Shown piece by piece: positions 36,956-51,181 of a DNA stretch of 64,000 bases. Source of the DNA: Cladorhizidae sp. MBARI D1340-BT2 (lineage: Eukaryota; Porifera; Demospongiae; Poecilosclerida; Cladorhizidae); contig JAQNBH010000004.1 in assembly GCA_028752905.1 (NCBI GenBank), positions 31,054,475-31,118,474 of the forward strand. Reading direction: 5' to 3'. The notes under the pieces were generated by a model. That model was not told the origin of the DNA and did not search any database. It saw only the letters and a program-made list of their open reading frames with translations. How positions within the stretch are numbered: position 1 is the stretch's first letter; every line of letters starts with the position of its first letter. The position numbers and the translations under genes were made by a program.

Positions 36956-37604
36956 CTTCAACTCTATGGGAACAAAAACAATGAAACTAAAAATCTAAAA
37001 GTAAAAAAGGGACAATTTTTTGGGTAAAAATAAGAAATACAATATTTCATTAAACTTTCAAAAAGGAAAGGAAAGAAGATTCTGCCCATGAGGACCAAAA
37101 CTAGTTATACAACCCCCTAACAATGTAATCACATACATATATATTATGCATATACTTCTTTTTTAAATAAGTGGCATGCACAATTTTAAATGTGACTAGG
37201 TCATGGTAGTGGTCTCATGGGTACAGTCTGGTTTCCTTTCTTTTTGACAAATAATCAAAATAGTTGTTGGTTTTTAAATAAATGCATTAAATAAATGCAT
37301 TATCATTCAACAAGTACATAGCAGGTACTTCACATCAATTCATGATATTATACTGAGAATCTGCTGGCAATCCTCAAACTAGTGCACCTTTATGGCAATG
37401 TCGATCATGTCCCCAGGTAATAAAGCATTATACATTCCATGCAATATCATCAAAATGGGCCATTTTCTCAGATATGATTTTGCAACCGAAATTATTTTTA
37501 GCTCATATATATGGGAGTGTATAGTCCTAAAGTGATTGAATCAGGCATGATTTGTAAGTATCAGCTCTGACCTAATATCCAGGCCTTTTACCGATCCATA
37601 GGGT

Positions 37605-39059
37605 CAGTTTTGCATGGTTGTTTTTTCTGTCCTTTAGAATTCGGGTGACACGTGCATTGTGGTGTAAGGTGTAAATAACACATTATAATTCAATATTCCT
37701 GTGGCAGAAACTTTACCAATCGCTCAACTGAAAAGTCTGTTGGCATCTATATACACATGCAACACATACATACATATACACAAACACGTGTGCACAGGGA
37801 TTCATGGTTTTGTACATGCACTTAAGGGGAAGGGGGGGCTTCAGGTCCAACAATGTTTTTTGTTTTTGTTTTTGGGGTTTTTTCTTCTTCCCATAAATAT
37901 GTTGCCAGGACCTGTAAGATACTGCATTCCAAATTTGAGAAGATTTAGATGCTTTATTCTGGACTTATAGTGACTTTTGTACATACACTTCCATTCAATT
38001 CTTGGGAAAGAAGACTCTCCGTGGAGGGCGAGTTTCGATGGTATTTTTTATTTTAACTTGTGTTTACAAATTTAGAGCTCCGTAGATTCTGCAAACTTCA
38101 TGGTATGGACTTGATATATAGCTCAAAAGATAGGTATCTCTGTGTGCTCTCTTTTGATACTAAAATATATTTCATAGGTATAACTATAGGCAAGTTACTA
38201 GTCCCTAAAGTGGAGGGACCTCAAAAACCTGCATCCCAAAGTCCCCATCCAGAATAACTTAAGACTGGTGGGAATGATAATTCTCTAGGCTATCATTTTT
38301 TGGTGTGAGGTGATAATTCCTTCTGGCTAATAGCATCAACCAGTTCTAGCAAATTCCATCCATGGAAAGAGAGAGTCTTGTCCAAATAGCATGGGTTAGA
38401 CCAGACTCCACATTTCCATGTGTGCATGCCATGTATGAGTCTGCCTAGTGAGACTAGGAAGGAGAGGGAAGGGATTGGGGCTCCTAATAAAAGTATATAG
38501 TTGCCAGACTTTATCTAAGGTAGCAAGTGTTCAAGGGACTGGTGGGACTAACTGAACATGTGGTTATTACAGCAGCATCCATGGAACAAAACATCAGAAC
38601 TTATTATAATCTAAATGGTTTGGTAGAAGTCTTACATGCAAAACTACTTCTGAAGCAGGGCAGTATGAAGATTATTGTTCAGCTCTACATGCATAATTGT
38701 TTTGTTTTCTTCCTAAAAACTTACCTGATATTTACCTGAGGCTGTAGCAGCCTGTCTTGCATTTTATTCACAATGAAATGGATCTACAACATATACCATA
38801 TTCCCTCACACTGCTTTGTTTGCTTAGCTTCGCCACTCCTATGCCCTTCATTAAAACATGAACATGAGCATTTCCTCATTTTTATTCTGGAAGTACACAT
38901 GGATTCTTTTTCACAGCTGGGAAATATATCATGTCTGGTATAGGCTACTTGGAAAACTAGTACATGTAACTAGCTTTGTAATTTCCATCAATAGTCTTTG
39001 GTCCTATCCAAAGAGAGTCTTGTCCAAAGCTGAGGGACAACTCCATGTGGTACAGAGAA
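37605..39059. other. Arm sequence, no gene; contains deletion junction
   Basis: Shared with 15,940-16,865. At 39,010-39,030 a junction with inserted filler marks the deletion of the segment that on the left is 14,010-15,930. Confidence 0.6.
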
Positions 39060-39629
39060 CTCTGATCTACCACTTTGTTCATCGGATACATTCAGTGTGA
39101 GTGGTGTTGAATACTCTAAGGTGTGTGGAAGAATCAGAGCCTACCAGGTGGGATCTCCAGATGCTTTTGTGACCTCTAATAAGCCTGCTAGCCATCAGAC
39201 TAAGCAACCAAACATAGACACCTATTATGTGGATCGTGTAAGTCTAACTTATGGACGGCCAAGAGACCACATCTGGACATTTTCTGCTGCTCTTAATGAG
39301 GATAGTTTGAATTCTAAGTATAAATATCCATGCATCAACCCTTCTATATCAAGTGGTCTAATTATTCCACCATTTGTGAGTGAAGATTATTTCTGTGATA
39401 CAGCTGCCTCAGGTGGTTTTGCTAAAATCTTCCATGCCTATTATCCTCTGTGGGATGGAGCTGGTTGTGGTCCTACTAACACATGCTGCTCCTTCAACAC
39501 TTCTGCATGGTTCTACAAAAGCAACTTACACAGCCTACCACTGATAATATAGAGATGAGGGTGTGTCGTGATCAAGACAGAGGTGATGAAGACATTGCCA
39601 TTGAAGTGGTAGAGATTTATGTTCAGTAA
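39060..39629 (+). pseudogene. Fibrinogen-like-domain gene, truncated right copy
   Basis: It corresponds to the last ~190 codons of the gene at 13,395-14,798. The N-terminus, transmembrane segment and start of the fibrinogen-like domain are removed by the deletion ending at about 39,030. From 39,097 the frame is open (SGVEYSKVCGRIRAYQVGSP) and retains Trp at HIWTF, where the left copy has TGA. It then breaks by a 2-bp insertion at about 39,517 (ACAAAAGC versus ACAAGC). The original stop is at 39,627-39,629. Both copies are therefore inactive through different lesions. Confidence 0.8.
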
Positions 39630-39747
39630 TGAGTGCCTCACACTCCTAATTATAATAACTGTACAAATATATCATATAACTTGAAAATGTCTATTATTTG
39701 ATCGCCTATATTTGTAGTGTTATGTGCTGTGAAAATTAAGACATACG

Positions 39748-39753
39748 AATAAA
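39748..39753 (+). terminator. Poly(A) signal of fibrinogen-domain gene (right)
   Basis: AATAAA, about 120 nt after the original stop. Mirror of 13,271-13,276. Confidence 0.6.
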
Positions 39754-40152
39754 GCTGAGATCTTAAAACTTGCATGCTGGTAAATATGTGATTATCAGTT
39801 CTCCATATATAAGCTATGGACAATATATAGCAACATGTAACTCACCATCAATCTCACGTGTGATTAAAATAATGTGTATATCATAGAGTGCAGGACAGGT
39901 GTTTGACATGGCTATGGTCCTGAACGATGGCTAAGTGATATTTACGTGATTAATAAAGAACAACCTTGCTAATGAGGCAAACATTGTGTTGGACTGGACA
40001 GAACCTCCATTTTGGACTGGCCATGTTTCAGAGATAAGATGTTCGTAGTGAAAGGTTTATTATTCTTATCACTTGATCAGGTTTGCTAGGGTTTAAGGTT
40101 ATGCCTTATCCACACAGGGGTGTCTAGAGTCACCTAACCAAATGCATGTGCA

Positions 40153-40362
40153 GTGTATAATGCACACACAGAATATAATCGAACTCCCTGGCTATGGTGC
40201 AATTTGACCTGCATGCCCACCCAAGCAAAGTTCTGTTCAATACCCTGGAATACACACAATCAATATCAGCACATGAGCTCTGCAGGAAAAGCTTTATGTC
40301 CACACTGTCCAATTAGCAAAGAACTTAGCCAGGAAATGAAGAACAGTGACAAATACCAATAG
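40153..40362 (+). CDS. Anonymous ORF (right copy)
   Basis: 69 residues, identical to the frame at 12,656-12,865. No domain is recognised, and the opposite strand is also open. Confidence 0.2.
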   Translation: MYNAHTEYNRTPWLWCNLTCMPTQAKFCSIPWNTHNQYQHMSSAGKALCPHCPISKELSQEMKNSDKYQ

Positions 40363-40553
40363 GCATTGTTGGTGCGTCACTATTATGACCATTTCCTTTT
40401 TATATGTGTGATGCAGGCAAACTTTGGAGGAGGTTCTAAGCACAGATGTCACTGAGGATTCAGTCACTTGTATTTATACTGTATTCACTCAAATAGAAGT
40501 CCCCACTTCTGCAGGGTAAGTGCTACTCTTTTGTGCCAAAGAAAACATTCTGA

Positions 40554-40817
40554 CTAGGTTTTCTCGGCCAATATATCAACTCTGTCACCTAAATGCAAAT
40601 TAGCAATGCAACCATTTAATTTAGAACCACACAAGTGACAGATATGTTGGGGGTGGTATCTCTCTGCTCCCTCCAATCCTTTGGAGTTACTCTCTGCCCT
40701 ACATGTGGAAAGTAGGGTTAAGTTATTGAGTGATCTGTTGTTGGAACCTGCCTTATCTGGGGTGTTTGTGGGGCATCGAAGCTCTGAAATAGCCTGTAGC
40801 TTATAAATTTGCAGCAC
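40554..40817 (-). CDS. Anonymous ORF with CxxC (right copy)
   Basis: 87 residues, one substitution relative to 12,200-12,463. It contains ICHLCGSKLNGC. The family is unknown. Confidence 0.28.
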   Translation of the reverse strand: MLQIYKLQAISELRCPTNTPDKAGSNNRSLNNLTLLSTCRAESNSKGLEGAERYHPQHICHLCGSKLNGCIANLHLGDRVDILAEKT

Positions 40818-41555
40818 ACACTGCTACAGCTTTAATCTTCAGAATCGAACATGTACATTTTATAGATTGTTTTAAAAACATATTTTCAGCTACAAGTAAA
40901 AGTAGAAATGATTTTTGGACTAAGCATGCTGAAGATGTGCATTATATATAACTGCCAACATAATTGCTGTTGAGTTTTTTGTCTTCTCAATCCACCTGGC
41001 TAGCCAATTATGCTCTCTATTTACCTACTACATGTGTGAAGCAGTGGAGTGCATGTGCATGGAAATGTGCAATATCTTTTATTGGTACATAGCACCAAAG
41101 TTAGATTACCAAGCATGACCTGTCCTTGTTTGTTTATCCTCACACATATGGCCCAGGGAGCACTTGACCATAGGTAACTATTGGTCACTTGATGAGGGGG
41201 AGAGCATAAGCAGGGACCTGTAGGCAGTGGCTCCATCCATGCCATGCCACCAAAGCCTGTAATAGACAAACTAGGACAGAGGGTGAGTTGACACTGCAAT
41301 ATTTCTCTTGGCCTTTCTTCTAGTCTGTGTAGTTTTGGCCTCAATGGACATTCACAGACACAACCCAGGGAGGGTGGGAGGGTGGGGATAGGGTATGGCC
41401 TGCAGCTAGCTTATCGTAATTTGCAAATAAGTGGCCCAAAAGGTTGCTTTTATCAGCTTGTATATTATATTTTCTATGAGATAATTTGCACTCAATGAAC
41501 TTCAAATATCTGGAATGAATTGTCATCTTCTCTACTAAGGTTTTAAACACAGTGA

Positions 41556-41867
41556 TCAAAACTGGGCTTGTTCTTTACACTTGCTAGACTTGAACACACT
41601 GGATGTAATAGTCTCCACAGAGTAGTAATGAATATGCCTGTATAGATTGCCTGTTTGGTAATTTGTGCTCTCTTGACTGAGGAAAGAGGAATTGTGTGGT
41701 GAGTGGCCATACAGAGAATACGGAGAAGGGGCTGTGTCCTTGTCCTGGCTAGTCAGAAGGTGTTGAGTACTCCAGATGGTGGAAGGTAACCCGAGATGAC
41801 TCTTGTATTTCCTGCTCATTAGAAGCTTATTCAAGCAGAAATGAAAAGATTGCTCAACATGAACCAT
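41556..41867 (-). CDS. Anonymous ORF (right copy)
   Basis: 103 residues, counterpart of 11,138-11,449. Homologous DNA also occurs, broken, at 61.2 and 62.5 kb. Confidence 0.2.
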   Translation of the reverse strand: MVHVEQSFHFCLNKLLMSRKYKSHLGLPSTIWSTQHLLTSQDKDTAPSPYSLYGHSPHNSSFLSQESTNYQTGNLYRHIHYYSVETITSSVFKSSKCKEQAQF

Positions 41868-42177
41868 TTAGGGGTGCACAGGTGAATCATAAGACAAGGA
41901 TATTATATCTGCCAATGTACTTGTTAACAGTTTCCATGTTTTGAGCTTAGGTTCTTTTCACAATTCACTCTATTCAAATGCAAATTCTGCTAACAAACAA
42001 TTTCAATTATAACCCCCACCACCTCCTCCCCCTCCACACACACATACACGCTTGTGTGAGGTGGTGGATTGAGTAAACTTCATAATGACATGAAGATAGG
42101 TTTGGATATTGAAACAAACTTAAGTTTAACTTAATTCTGTGAAACTAACTTGAAGCTCTGAAAAGCCTTTAGTAGAC

Positions 42178-42634
42178 ATGGATGTTAGAGTCTCCAACCT
42201 CAAGAGACCTAACAGATACCAACCTTGGTAAATCGCTGCCACCAGAGTCTCTCCCTAACTTCTTCTAGCTAAACTCCAACCTTGATAATAGATCTTAAGT
42301 AGCTTATATTAGAACAACAGTCAAGTAGAAGAATATGAAGATAGGATGAGACTGACTAAGCCTGGACTGCTGAGTGCAGAGGGGTTTAAATACCCTTGCA
42401 GCCAGGCTTTTACAGCTTATGGTGTTGATAACAGTGTGAGAGTAGGATGGACTTATCTGTGAGATGATATCATGATTGTCCTATGTGTTGATAGTCTGAA
42501 GTCATGAGTTCTGATTGTTATGTGTTGATAGTTTAAGGTCATGAGTTCTAGTTCTATTTATAACTAGCTCTATTTATAGTTTGATCTTTGCAGGGCTACT
42601 CTGCAGCCAGTCAGGGCTGAGGCCTGACATTGGA
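42178..42634 (+). mobile_element. Solo LTR, family A, with near-perfect TSD (right copy)
   Basis: LTR 42,183-42,629, TGTTAGAG…CCTGACA. It is flanked by ATGGA (42,178-42,182) and TTGGA (42,630-42,634); the left-arm copy has the perfect pair, so one base changed here after the duplication. Confidence 0.88.
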
Positions 42635-43530
42635 AACAAATTTAAGTGGATTTCAAGCTATGAAACAAACTTAAAGCTTGAAGCTCTGAACACAAATTAA
42701 GGAGGGGATTTGAACCTCTGAAATGAACTTAAGGGGACATGAACTCTCAAGCCAACTTAGGGGGGACTGAGTTGAATAACCAAACAACTCCACCTTTTTT
42801 TTACCAAGAAATGATCCACTCAACATGTGTCTACCTTACATAAGCATGAGTATCTACTACACAAGATGGTAAATAATAACATGTTTACTTCTGGTGTTAT
42901 ACTGAGTCACTTCTTGTAGATGGCTGCTTGACATAGAAACAAGACAAAAATATTGACAAGAAATGAATACACTTTACCAATTAAACCCACTCACAGTCAT
43001 ATACGCGAGGAGCAACGGCCGCTGCTATTTACCATTCACATACAATAACTACCTGAGCATGTCCAGATAATTTTCTGGAGCGCATAAGAGATGTACAACT
43101 TCTGTAACTATGTTAAACGTGACGTCAATTTCACATTCTGCTTTTTGGAAAAGAAATAGTGATTCACTAAAAATAGGAAATGCTGATTGTTGCTGCCACC
43201 AGAATCTTCAATAGATAGTGTAGGGATAATACCAGGTATACCATCATTGACAACAGATCACCTCATGGCTGCTATGGCATTACAATCAATTTCAGAGCTG
43301 CCAAGATTATACTTTCCCCCAAATTGTTGATTAATGGTATAGCTCGTGTTGTCTCTACACTAGCTAAATAATACCTATCTAGTGAAGATTCTGATGCAGA
43401 AACGATCCGCATGATTAGGTAGAAATAAAACCATGATATATAGCATAAAGCCAGCATAACAGGTTGTTATATTTTTTCCGGCAATTTCTTAGAATTTCCA
43501 TGAGTCCTACACATATATAGACCCACCTAG
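42635..43530. other. No gene recognised
   Basis: Inverse copy of 9,512-10,363. Confidence 0.5.
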
Positions 43531-43540
43531 GAGGAATCCC

Positions 43541-43807
43541 ATGTCTACACAGACCCAGCCTCTGGAAATTTATCTACCTATTCGCCTATTTGTGTGCATG
43601 CATACTTCATATACACTACTACCTAACTACACACCTCTCTACTTGCCTACCTATATATACTTACCTAGCTACCTATGTGTACATACCTATCTCATCTACC
43701 CAGCTACTAACTATTATCTAGCTATATTTATCTCATATCTACCTACCTACCTGTCTACATTGATCTACCTACCAACCTACCAAACTTCCCACTACCAAAC
43801 TACTTAA
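43541..43807. repeat. Degenerate TACC/TATC tetranucleotide tract
   Basis: Mirror of 9,225-9,485. The Tyr/Leu/Pro-rich plus frame is an artefact of the repeat. Confidence 0.85.
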
Positions 43808-43941
43808 CCATTTCCCCATACCTACAGATAATTTGACTACCTCATGAAAATTAATGAGTCACAGTTCTTTTTTTTAATCAAAAGTCTAGGTGTTCAAAAA
43901 ACTTGTTTACATGGGTTATGTTCTTCCTCATGACTTGACTC

Positions 43942-44307
43942 TTGCATAGTGAGAGCCGGGCCTTTATACTCACAGACTATTGTGAACATGCCATGCCCAA
44001 TGCTTTAAATACTGAGTTAACCAGGTATCTAGCTATATTATGCACATATTCATGTAAAGTGTCTATTTTGATAGTTCTAGCCTCCACTTGTTATGTCATG
44101 GTCATGACTATCATCCTCCTGCTCAAAAGACTGTGTTTCTTTATATTTGTGTCAGGAGCTAAGATACCACTTTCAAAGTGGGTTGGCCGACAATTTGGAC
44201 TTCACCTGGGAGGAGTATATCCCACACATCCCAATTGGTCAGGTACTTGTAATAAGCCTACAGTATTTTCTGGACCTTTGTCTCAATCATTCACCCAGTG
44301 TATTTAA
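43942..44307 (+). CDS. Hypothetical ORF with two hydrophobic stretches (right copy)
   Basis: 121-residue counterpart of 8,752-9,117, open throughout. Differences include ESRAF versus ECRAF and AKIPLS versus AKIALS. No domain is recognised. Confidence 0.25.
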   Translation: MHSESRAFILTDYCEHAMPNALNTELTRYLAILCTYSCKVSILIVLASTCYVMVMTIILLLKRLCFFIFVSGAKIPLSKWVGRQFGLHLGGVYPTHPNWSGTCNKPTVFSGPLSQSFTQCI

Positions 44308-44599
44308 TACTTCGGCTGTTTAGTATTGCAAACATCAGTTGCTGCAATAACTTGATTAAAACCATGCAAGGCTTCCTTCCTTCATTTTTTAATGTGTTGT
44401 GTAAAACATTTAGACCCATAACCGAAATAAGCTAATTCACAGTTTGTCCTTGACCCATGCTTTGACCACTTCATCTTCAAAGCTCCACATTAGCATTAGT
44501 TGCTTTTGACTCAGTACGGCCTAGAAGGGCTATCACTTGCTTGATGAGCCAGAAATTGTCATGTTCTATAAATGGTTTGCTGTTTGCACTTCCTACTGA

Positions 44600-44998
44600 T
44601 CATTCAATTGTGCACTTCACTGGCTCCCAATTGTAGGTCTTGCTTGAGAAAAATATTTTGTTTTGCCTCTTTATGAGAAAGTGATTTTCGTGAGATTTAA
44701 ACTTTTCTATGGCATTTTTCAAAGCGTTTGCTGTAAAAACTTTCTCTGGTGATTTACTGATGTAAGAAATCTGTGCCTGGCAACATATCGACAGTAATAA
44801 TAAAATACTGGGATGTCCACAGAAGCTTTTTTCCCTCTCACTCAATGATTTCAAAGTCATCTTATTATTAGGCTGAAAGACTTTCTCTTCACTGATAAAA
44901 CACTTTGCTGAACAACCTACTTCTTCTGGTGTAGTATTATTGCCTTCTGATAAGCTTATGACATTTATTTCGAATGGGGTGAGCTGTTGCTCAGACAC
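44600..44998 (-). CDS. Unknown ORF, open right copy
   Basis: A 132-residue frame with a possible GTG or further upstream start (an in-frame stop lies 5' of RRVPVTVSEQQLTPFE). Features seen: an acidic/Asn-rich N-terminal part (LSEGNNTTPEEVGCSAKCF), a hydrophobic stretch (HPSILLLLSICCQAQISYI) and a basic C-terminus (FKSHENHFLIKRQNKIFF). No family is recognised. The left copy is broken by a nonsense codon, which suggests no strong constraint since the duplication. Confidence 0.35.
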   Translation of the reverse strand: MSEQQLTPFEINVISLSEGNNTTPEEVGCSAKCFISEEKVFQPNNKMTLKSLSEREKSFCGHPSILLLLSICCQAQISYISKSPEKVFTANALKNAIEKFKSHENHFLIKRQNKIFFSSKTYNWEPVKCTIE

Positions 44999-45124
44999 AG
45001 TAACTGGAACTCTTCTTCAGACAACTCTCCTTGGTTTGATTTAGTTCCTCTTGCTTTCGAAAAAAAGCTCAGTAGGGACCTTAGGCTGTGACTGTGTTTT
45101 TTAATCTGATTTGATTTAGGTAGC

Positions 45125-45395
45125 TGTCAGGCTTCAGCCCTGACTGGCTGCAGAGCAGCCCAGCAAAGAATGAATAGAACTCAATCTCAGACTATCAACA
45201 CATAGGACAATCAGAACTCATGATCTCAGACTATCAACCGATAAGGCAATCATGATATCATCTCACACTCTTAGATAAGTCCTGTAGGAATATACAGTAA
45301 TTCTACAGTACTACACACTGTTATCAACACCATAAGCTGTGAAAGCCTGGCTGCAAGGGTTTTTAAACCCCTCTGCAGTCCAGGCTTAAGACCGA
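45125..45395 (-). mobile_element. Partial LTR, family A (right copy)
   Basis: Starts TGTCAGGCTTCAGCCCTGAC on the plus strand. Mirror of 7,675-7,945, with the terminal CTGACA retained here. Confidence 0.75.
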
Positions 45396-45425
45396 TTCGC
45401 AATATGCAAAATGTTCAAGAGACGC

Positions 45426-45461
45426 GATGCGATGCGCTTCGCACAAAATTGCGTCGCATCG
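45426..45461. other. GC-rich hairpin (right copy)
   Basis: Mirror of 7,606-7,641. TGCGATGCG/CGCATCGCA stem conserved. Confidence 0.65.
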
Positions 45462-45719
45462 CACCATGTCGTAATGCTTGAATACGAGTTCTATTCGAGC
45501 GGCATTGCGACCTGTGATTGCATCATTCTGGTATGAGTTTTTCGTCATTCTGGTGTGCTTTATTTTGATTTTTCAGTAAAAGCTGGTAATTTCAAATCTA
45601 AACTGAAGATGAAAGACTTAAGCAGTGAGAACTTTCCCTAGTATATGGGTGCCTGAATGACATGAGCGCTGGCTTCCATTAATTAATGGGCGCAGTTCCG
45701 GTTGGGTGAAATGTTTTTC

Positions 45720-46265
<546 letters not shown>

Positions 46266-46369
46266 TTATTGTATTCTGGGTACCTGTTGTAGTTTATTAA
46301 AGCTGTGAATTTCATCAATGAACAAGAGTCTGTTTCTTCTCTAATTCTTTTCCACTCTCACAGCTTCCT

Positions 46370-49440
<3,071 letters not shown>

Positions 49441-50847
49441 CACTCTTTCCTAAGATACTGACTCTTGTGGTTCAACCAAAACTCACTTAGCATATATAGC
49501 AGAGAGTAATTGTACATATCATGATATGAATATGATTAGCTTAAACCACCAAACACTGCACACACTATGTTCTTTATAATGGCTGTGCTGGGTTAGTTTT
49601 GTGGTGGTTCAGTTCAAGTCTATGACTTGCCTACCATTCTTGTATCACTTAGTCACTTATAAAAACTACTTATAAAGCAGTTCAAGGATCCATATATTAC
49701 TTTTCAAATCATGCATACCAATTAGTAAAGAATGCAAGGCATTGAGTGGCAACAAAGGTGCGAATGATAGACAAAAAATCCACCAATTATTTTAGTTTGA
49801 AGTCCTAGCATTGCGCATTCCTCTAGCAATTGCCCTAGCATATACTTCCTCTTTCCATGTCTATATACTTCCTGTCTCTCTCACTCTGTCTGTATACTTC
49901 CTCTCATTCTGTCTGTATACTTCCTCTTTATACATATAAAAGCCAATTACAGTATTGATCTGTACATTATTGATGTCATCTTGATGTTGTAATGCGTAGA
50001 TTGTCATCTGGGAAGGATTACATATTCTTTAGAGGTTTTGAACTGGTGCAAGTATACTATTTGTTAAACGATTTAAAAAGGTTGGTCCGAGAAAGGTAGA
50101 AAATTGTACCAAAAAATGAAATGTTCAAAACGCCTCCACATGGACCACCAAAAGATTGCCACATGCCTTATCTGACCATATTTAACACCAAGATTACTGG
50201 GCGCCGTAACGCACACACTCACAATCTCATTAGATGATCCTTGCATTTCATGAAGTTAATATGTTAATAAGTTAATAACCTCTGCCTATTCTCATTTATG
50301 TAAGCAGAAATTTGTAACTTAACTTTGAGATACACACAAGAAGCTATGAAACCAAAGTTGAAATTTCATGATGATGTCACACAGGATGTTAGATGACACC
50401 ACCCAGGTCAATGTCCCCAATGATAGCATCAATTTCCTTATATCATTCCCGGCTTCTTCTCTATCACCATGGTTATGACCTGTTGCACAGTGCACATGTA
50501 CATGCATAATAATATGGTATAAATTTCTAGTAGAACTTCAGTCCCACTTACTCATAACATTCACTAGCAAATCCATGACATCATCCTTCAACAAGCCAAC
50601 ATGCCCATTTCTCTTCCTGGACAACATTGTTGTTACTCCTACGAGCGACATGAGAGTCCACCACACCAGTATCAGTCCCCATACCATGCTGGACTGCCAG
50701 TGACATACTGTAATTAGTAGATGGAAGGTTGGCAAAGGATAGGTTGAAGAGGGAACCGATTTTGGCGGTGGCCTCTGGATAGTCTCTTATGTTTTAAGGA
50801 TCTCAGATTTCAGCCTTTGAAAGTGCTTCAGCGTATTAGTACATTAA
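49441..50847. other. Arm sequence without gene; contains dispersed repeat
   Basis: Inverse copy of 2,003-3,420. The AAT array expected at the arm end is displaced to 56,470 by the young Gypsy insertion at 50,848. Confidence 0.6.
50045..50235 (+). repeat. Dispersed ~190-bp repeat, copy 2
   Basis: Mirror of 2,640-2,832, and a direct match to 58,286-58,470. Confidence 0.75.
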
Positions 50848-51061
50848 TAGCCAATATGGGACTAACTAACCTAGCTAGACTATATATCGATACCTGTGTG
50901 CATGTATGGACATTGCTATGTAAGACCTCTTACCTAGTACACGACCCCTTACCTCACGCATGCTCACCAATACACAGCACTTCTTGCCTACATCTCTTTA
51001 TGATACTTGGTGAAGCAGTCCAGTTACATCACATCGAGAATGCGCACGGCGCAATCCTCTA
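50848..51061 (+). repeat. 5' LTR of the young Gypsy element
   Basis: 214 bp, beginning TAGCCAATATGGGAC and ending GCGCAATCCTCTA; ends are TAG…CTA rather than TG…CA. The first T is also the base after the target-site duplication, so the start is 50,848 or 50,849. It contains TATATAT at 50,881-50,887 and, at 50,976-50,993, the segment complementary to the putative primer-binding site. Confidence 0.9.
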
Positions 51062-51078
51062 TGTAGGCAAGAAGTGCT
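51062..51078 (+). promoter_or_regulatory. Putative self-complementary primer-binding site
   Basis: TGTAGGCAAGAAGTGCT starts directly after the 5' LTR. Its reverse complement, AGCACTTCTTGCCTACA, lies inside the LTR at 50,976-50,992 (and at 56,384-56,400 in the 3' LTR). One further base pair (51,061 with 50,993) gives 18 perfect matches. I see no typical tRNA-type TGG start here. In Tf1 and its relatives the 5' end of the transcript itself primes reverse transcription by pairing at this position (established); extension to this element is inference. Confidence 0.7.
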
Positions 51079-51181
51079 CTTTTACAATCCTGTTAGCTAA
51101 CCTAGGCTACCTAGCTAGCCAGCAGAAGTGCTAGACCAGGAATCGTTCGCTTCGTAGCGTTACTCCAATTGGTGCCCACTC

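Larger units (their letters stand above)
33934..37604. other. Right-only ~3.6-kb insertion without gene
   Basis: The arm alignment is interrupted here. About 33,934-33,998 and 37,605 onward flank the same point near 16,870 on the left. A partial echo of the junction (GACTAGTATATTCCCTTAGT) recurs at 34,054-34,085. The block holds a hammerhead-like motif, AT-rich and AAC-rich low complexity, a G-run and a TTGCAGTGT minisatellite. Frames near 34.8-35.0 kb are array artefacts. Confidence 0.6.
39754..42177. other. Arm segment with anonymous conserved frames
   Basis: Inverse copy of 10,828-13,270. Apart from the anonymous ORFs listed, nothing is recognised. Confidence 0.5.

Noticed and set aside
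36709..37027. Cys/Val/Ser-rich ORFs in all three plus frames
   Set aside because: Produced by the TTGCAGTGT minisatellite, whose 9-bp unit keeps all frames open.
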